NCBI GenBank assembly: GCA_008828725.1
Contig: MEHQ01004424.1
Span: 159,386-223,385, forward strand
Source of the DNA: Saccharina japonica
Lineage: Eukaryota; Sar; Phaeophyceae; Laminariales; Laminariaceae
Length of the DNA: 64,000 bases
Direction of reading: 5' to 3'
The notes beneath the pieces are model-generated. The model was not told the origin of the DNA and made no database searches. It saw only the letters and a list, made by a program, of their open reading frames with translations. This document shows positions 59,339-64,000 of the stretch, one piece after another. The position numbers and the translations under genes are program-made. Position 1 is the stretch's first letter; the number at the start of each line of letters is the position of its first letter.

Positions 59339-62196
59339 ATAATAATAATATCACTATTATTAATAGTAGTACTATTAATAGTGTAGTAGCAGTAGTAGAC
59401 AGTATCCACCACTTTTATTAATAGTGAGGGCTTATAAATAGTGTACGTAGCTAGTTGATTGTCTACCACCCACCCCGGAGAGACGGTTGGAAGGGAGAAA
59501 GATGAGCGCGAGTGTTCGTGTGTGACAAGCGAATTATCAGCTACGGTACTGCTGCGCTGCCGTTTTTGTTTGTGGGGTGTTATAATACGACCTGTGGTAT
59601 CATATGTTTTTTGTGGAATTGTCTTGCCATTCTACGTAGTTTCATAGGCTATTAACAAGGCAGTGCTACTACCGGTATGTATACGTTCAATGTGTGGCGC
59701 TACCTGCCGCAACGAACTGCACACAGCACGCGATTGACCCTTCGCTGACGGCCATCACTCACTCCCCTCTTCCCTTCCATATTTGCTCTCTTTCTCTCTG
59801 TCTCGCGGCCTCTGTTGCTTGCTCTCTCTCTTTCCCTTATCTCTCTTTTATCCCTCTCCCTCTCCTTCCCCCTGTCCCTTTTTATGTATCTCTCCACACT
59901 CGCCCTTTCTCGTGCTGGTTTGGCGTCGTCGGTCGCGTTTTCGGTGGCGTCCGGTCGGTCGGCTTGTCGATTCGCCGGTTCGTCGGTCGGTCGGTTGGTT
60001 CTCGCTCATAGGCCGACCAAACATGGACGGGCATTCCGGTAGCCACGACGCAGGGAGAGCAGAGCTACATTAAGGGAAACACCAAGTACATGGCCGTCGC
60101 CGTGCAGGTGAGCAACCGTGTCCTTTGTTTTGTGTGTGTGTGTGTGATTTTTTCAATTTGACGCCCCCCCCCCGCCCCCCTTGTCAATCGCTTCGCAGGA
60201 TCGTATCTGATCTATAAGCCCCTGTCCTGCCCAGGCAGCGACACCTTTGCCTTATCCCTGCTCACAGGAGGTGGTGTTGCTTCCGTGGCATGTGGATGCT
60301 TCTCGTACACGTTGACTCGCAATAAACCCGAAGCTATAGATCGCTGGTTGGTCGAGAGTGGGTAGGGAAAAACTCCCTCCCCCTCTACAAGGAGGAACGG
60401 GATGTGTTGGAGAAGGAGATGTGGAAAATAGATGACTGTGACACGGAGAAGTTTGGTACACTGGGTAGTAGCGAGAAAACGATCTATATCTCAGAAAATA
60501 GAGGGTGGCCACAGGCGACGAAACAGGAAGGGGGTAATATTAGTAAAATGAGATTATGTAATACGCGTATATGAAAACAACGTAATGAGCGCCCAACTGT
60601 TGGAGGTGTCTCTATTTGGAGTAAGGAGCGGTGCTCCGTCTCGAAAGGGATGCGTTGTCGATGGTCAAATGACTGAGGCAAGCAACATATGAGTACGCCC
60701 CCCGCCCCCGCCCACGAACCCACGAGCCCGAAGTACGGCACAGAGCCTGGGTGGGTAGGGTTCATTTTCTCAGTAGCTTGGCGTTTTTTTGCCCCCTGTT
60801 CTAATCGTCCCGCCACCTCTCTCTCGACCTATATCCTGCCCTGTCTTGTCGTGCTCACTCCTGCCCCACCCTTTTTCACACCGCAAGTCCCTTGATGTCA
60901 ATGTCAACTGCTTGGCGCAAGCGACGTTGCTGCTGTATCCCTACCCGACCCGACCCGATTTGGTCCGACCCGATCTTGATCCGGACCGTTTTGATCCCGT
61001 TCTGTTTTTCTCCTTCAATTTCAGGGGGGAGGCGGGCCCTTCGCGGTGTTGCCGTACACCAAGCCGGGGCGCTTCAAGCGCGGCGGGCCGCTGGTGTCCG
61101 GGCACACGGCCTCCGTCCTCGACTTCGACTTCAACCCTTTCCACGAACAGGTACGTACGTAAGGTGTTCGTATAATATTGTACGGCGTTATGTACTGTCC
61201 AGCAGTATTTAGATTTTGATTGATAATTACGTGAAATTTACAGGTCGTCTTGTGTCACCAGGGGAGGCGAGGGGGTGGCGGGTGGGGGGTGCGGGATGAG
61301 TGAGTAGCCTATAGTACCCAGACTCGGGAGGCGCGCGGGGGGGGGGGCGGGATGAGTGAGTAGCCTATAGTACCCAGACTCGGGAGGCGCGCGGGGGGGG
61401 GGGCGGGATGAGTGAGTAGCCTATAGTACCCAGACTCGGGAGGCGCGCGGGGGGGGGGGCGGGATGAGTGAGTAGCCTATAGTACCCAGACTCGGGAGGC
61501 GCGCGGGGGGGGGGGCGGGATGAGTGAGTAGCCTATAGTACCCAGACTCGGGAGGCGCGCGGGGGGGGGGGCGGGATGAGTGAGTAGCCTATAGTACCCA
61601 GACTCGGGAGGCGCGCGGGGGGGGGGGCGGGATGAGTGAGTAGCCTATAGTACCCAGACTCGGGAGGCGCGCGGGGGGGGGGGCGGGATGAGTGAGTAGC
61701 CTATAGTACCCAGACTCGGGAGGCGCGCGGGGGGGGGGGCGGGATGAGTGAGTAGCCTATAGTACCCAGACTCGGGAGGCGCGCGGGGGGGGGGGCGGGA
61801 TGAGTGAGTAGCCTATAGTACCCAGACTCGGGAGGCGCGCGGGGGGGGGGGCGGGGGGGGGGGGCGGGGGGGGGGGGCGGGGGGGGGGGGCGGGGGTGGG
61901 GGGGGGCGTACTCATTTGTTGCTTGCCTTAGTCATTTGACCATTGACCACGCATCCCTTTCGAGACGGAGCACCGAGAGAGAGAGGGGGGGGGGGCGTAC
62001 TCATTTATTGCTTGCCTTAGTCATTTGACCATTGACAGGGGGGGGGCGGGGGGTGCACGTTTTTTTTCCGTTGGGCACTTCTCGCTTTTGCCCTTTCTTT
62101 TTTAATTTTTCCACGCGCCGCCTCGCCTCGCCTCAGCTCGCCTCTCCTCCCGCCTCGCCTCAACTCGCCTCTCCTCTCCTCTCAAAGTATACGGCC

Positions 62197-62228
<32 letters not shown>

Positions 62229-62812
62229 GCCATGTTTTTTGTTCTCGCCGTAGAATCGATCCGTGCCCTCAGATATACCTGGTATAGTTTGTGTATGTGA
62301 TGTACACCTACTGCTGTGTTGATAATACCTGGTATAGTTTGTGTATGTGATGCACACCTACTGCTGTGTTGATAATACCTGGTGCCAGTTGTACCGTATA
62401 TGGTTGATTTGACAGCCGCCTTAGCTCTGTGCTCCCGCCGGCAGTTGCGCGCAGTTCCATGCGAGCGCTGGCGCGTGGGCGGGGACGGACGGGGCGTGCT
62501 CTCACCTTTCTGGATATTCAATATAATATCCCCCCTCCCACCTCCTCACTCGTCTATCCCCTAGAGGAGTGCCTAATGCCAAGTGAAAAGTGCTGAATGT
62601 GCGCGATGTATCGGTCGTGCCTGTTTCGCACCTCCTCCGCCCGACAAGCGTGTGCGTGTATGTCTGTCTGTATTGTTCATGTCTTGTCTTTTTCCTTATC
62701 CGTGCCCTTTTCTTCTCTGTTTTGTGTGGTTTGGTTTCGATTCGTTTCGTTTTGTTTCGTTTCGTCCCCCCCCCCCCCCCCCCCCCCCCGCCCCTGCGCG
62801 GCGCGCCTTTCT

Positions 62813-62852
<40 letters not shown>

Positions 62853-63204
62853 TGCCCCCCCCCCCCCCCCCCCCGGTTCGGCGTCTTACGTCGTCGCTTT
62901 GATATTTTGACGCGACTCTCATTGCGAATTGCGCGGCGGAATGCTCGCCGGAACCTTTCTGCGGAACGCTCGGCGGAACCTTTTTGCGGAACGCTGGGTG
63001 GAACGCGCGGCGGCGGTGGTGGTGGCGGCGGCGACGCTTGCAGCTTATTGCCAGTTGCTCGGAAGACTGCACGGTGAAGGTGTGGGGTATTCCGGAGGAT
63101 GGCTTTACCGAGACGGAGACGGAGGCTCTCATCGACCTTAGCGGCCACGGGCGCAAGGTGACGCTGCTGCGCTTCCACCCGACCGCCAGCAATGTGCTTG
63201 CAAG
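55109..63204 (+). CDS. Coronin (actin-binding WD40 protein), 5' exons
   Basis: Four exons with matching phases: 55109-55165, 60012-60107, 61025-61150 and 63044-63204 (phase 2 donor AAG|GTACGTT). They give about 144 N-terminal residues, and the rest lies beyond the window or after 63.8 kb. The start MSHFVRASKYRHVYVESPK is the classic coronin N-terminus. Exon 2 gives GEQSYIKGNTKYMAVAVQ, exon 3 GGGGPFAVLPYTKPGRF then SGHTASVLDFDFNPF, and exon 4 LIASCSEDCTVKVWGIPEDG and SGHGRKVTLLRFHP, the first WD40 blades. Coronins bind F-actin and Arp2/3 and act in the cell cortex and in endocytosis. Whether a C-terminal coiled coil is present cannot be seen. Intron 1 is ~4.85 kb and intron 3 ~1.9 kb, both packed with repeats. 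A CAG-rich stretch precedes the ATG. Confidence 0.94.
55571..55673. mobile_element. 103-bp MITE, copy 2
   Basis: Ends TACGAGGAACCATAGTTAAT and, inverted, TACGGGGGACCATAGTAAAT. Exactly the same length as the copy at 50126. Lies in coronin intron 1. Confidence 0.82.
57497..57562. repeat. GCA/GCG triplet microsatellite
   Basis: Interrupted GCA/GCG/GTA repeats in coronin intron 1. Open frames through it (poly-Ala or poly-Ser) are by-products. Confidence 0.85.
58185..58440. repeat. Inverted repeat built on AATAGCCTA
   Basis: The left arm GAACAATAGCCTACTGG (58229) is mirrored by CCAATAGG and CAATAGGCTATTGTCCAGGG (58391-58428), with outer ATCTCTATC/TGTATCTCTATCG echoes. It may be a small foldback element in coronin intron 1. 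Confidence 0.5.
59283..59337. repeat. (AGT)n microsatellite
   Basis: Eighteen AGT triplets followed by AAT triplets, in coronin intron 1. Confidence 0.95.
61285..61865. repeat. 56-bp minisatellite, ten copies
   Basis: The word GATGAGTGAGTAGCCTATAG recurs every 56 bp at 61295, 61351, 61407 and so on to 61799. Each unit ends GGAGGCGCGC and a G run of about 11. Copies 2-10 look identical. It lies in coronin intron 3. Confidence 0.96.
61880..62042 (-). mobile_element. Poly(C)-tailed repeat, two subfamily B copies in tandem
   Basis: Two copies, each with a G run then CGTACTCATTTRTTGCTTGCC and TTAGTCATTTGACCATTGAC, at about 61885-61972 and 61987-62037. They directly follow the G-rich end of the minisatellite. 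The second is cut shortly after TTGAC. Confidence 0.8.
62203..62226. repeat. (CAG)n microsatellite and duplicated 50-bp block
   Basis: Eight AGC/CAG triplets. Just right of it, a ~50-bp block with TACCTGGTATAGTTTGTGTA and CACCTACTGCTGTGTTGATA is duplicated (62276-62325, 62326-62375). Confidence 0.85.
62766..62875. repeat. Homopolymer cluster (C, T, C)
   Basis: C run at 62766-62789, a T run of about 38 (62814-62851) and a second C run at 62857-62874, upstream of coronin exon 4. This could serve as an extended pyrimidine tract. Lengths are uncertain in any assembly. Confidence 0.85.
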
Positions 63205-63214
63205 GTACGTTACA

Positions 63215-63620
63215 GGACGCAGCAGCAGCAGCAGTGCAGGGTGCAGAGTTCAGGTTACAGCTTGCAGTACAGGGTGCAGCAGCAGTACGGGGTACAGCAG
63301 CAGTATGGGGTAAAGCAGCAGTATGGGGTAAATCAGGAGTACAGGGTACAGCAGCAGTACAGGGTACAGCAGCAGTACTGGGTACAGCAGCAGTGCAGGG
63401 TACAAGAGCAGTGCAGGGTACAGCAGCAACACAGGGTACAGCCGCCGTATAGGGTACAGCAGCAGTGCAGGGGGAAGCTCTGGGTACAGCAGCAGCAGTA
63501 CGGAGGACAGCAGTTCAGGGTGCATGCAGTATGTACAGCGTACATACAGCAGTACAGGATACAGCAGTGCTGTGCAGGGCACAGCAGTGAAGTACAGGGT
63601 ACGGTGAAGTACGAGTACTG
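63215..63620. repeat. Degenerate GTACAGCAGCAGTRCAGG minisatellite
   Basis: About twenty imperfect 15-18 bp units of the form CAGCAGTACAGGGTA, beginning about 10 bp after the donor of coronin exon 4. All three frames on both strands stay open for long distances because of the repeat. Confidence 0.85.
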
Positions 63621-64000
63621 TGGTGGGGGTTACATAGTACACGAGGCCAGTGCAAGGTGCGCCAGGCTATGGTGCCGAGCGTACAGTACTATGCAACCTG
63701 GCAAAACACTACAGCGTGCGGTACTGGCTTATGGTACAGTAAAAGTGTACAGCGGATTAGTTTTCGGGTGAGTTACACGTACAGCTCCTATACTATAATC
63801 AAGAGAGGGGCCTCGGAAACCCCCAAGTTGGCATGCATCGAAAGAGCTCCCAGCCTCGCGGGCCTTCGAAAGACCTGTCTCGCCGACCGGGCCTCCGATT
63901 TCTCGCGCTATTTGTACGTCGGAACGCGTGAACGAGCGCGGGGCGCGTCTCGGTGTTCTTTTTGTTTTTCGTACAGGGGAGAAAAGCCGAGGGGGTGGGG
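63621..64000. other. Coronin intron 4, next exon not identified
   Basis: No segment matching the next WD40 blade in phase 2 was found before the window end. Confidence 0.45.

Noticed and set aside
63192..63771. Gln/Val/Tyr-rich open frames on both strands
   Set aside because: Produced by the CAGCAGTACAGGGTA minisatellite in coronin intron 4; all frames stay open.

Overview
This is nuclear DNA of a photosynthetic stramenopile, most likely a brown alga or close relative (inference). The reasons are genes cut into many short exons by introns of about 0.25-5 kb, two predicted proteins with signal peptide + Phe + transit-peptide presequences typical of secondary plastids, a beta-1,3-glucanase of the kind expected for laminarin or chrysolaminarin turnover, and intergenic DNA full of CAG/TAC/GTT microsatellites, long poly-G/C tracts and degenerate transposons. 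All gene models were built by hand from reading frame, splice sites and phase. Conserved-family exons could be joined with matching phases throughout, but no transcript evidence was available.

Layout. 485-3342 (+): last four exons of a group II PLP decarboxylase (aromatic amino-acid decarboxylase type); its 5' part lies off the left edge. 6572-7328 (-): tentative F-box-like fragment. 9764-24865 (-): complete 17-exon gene for a membrane-anchored GH81 endo-1,3-beta-glucanase with four C-terminal Cys-rich repeats (963 aa). 30391-32171 (+): two-exon thylakoid-targeted double VOC/glyoxalase-fold protein. 33361-38976 (-): seven-exon gene fusing a zinc-free MDR oxidoreductase to a C-terminal thioredoxin domain with an unusual CRAC site. 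43481-46835 (-): four-exon gene for a small SANT/Myb-like protein. 48134-51602 (+): FIP1, a subunit of the mRNA polyadenylation machinery. 55109-63204 (+, runs off the right side): coronin, an actin regulator.

The genes do not form one pathway. GH81 and the two plastid-targeted redox/detoxification proteins suit a photosynthetic cell, while FIP1 and coronin are housekeeping genes.

The non-coding DNA is the more unusual part. It holds a retroposon-like family with constant poly(C) 3' ends and variable 5' truncations, dimeric tRNA-headed SINE-like repeats, elements with GGGCCC ends and TTA/TAA target duplications (PIF/Harbinger-like), 103-bp MITEs and a 958-bp element flanked by TA, a hAT-like element with a C2H2 finger ORF, and at least 21 copies of the 9-mer TACCWGGTA, which should occur less than once by chance.
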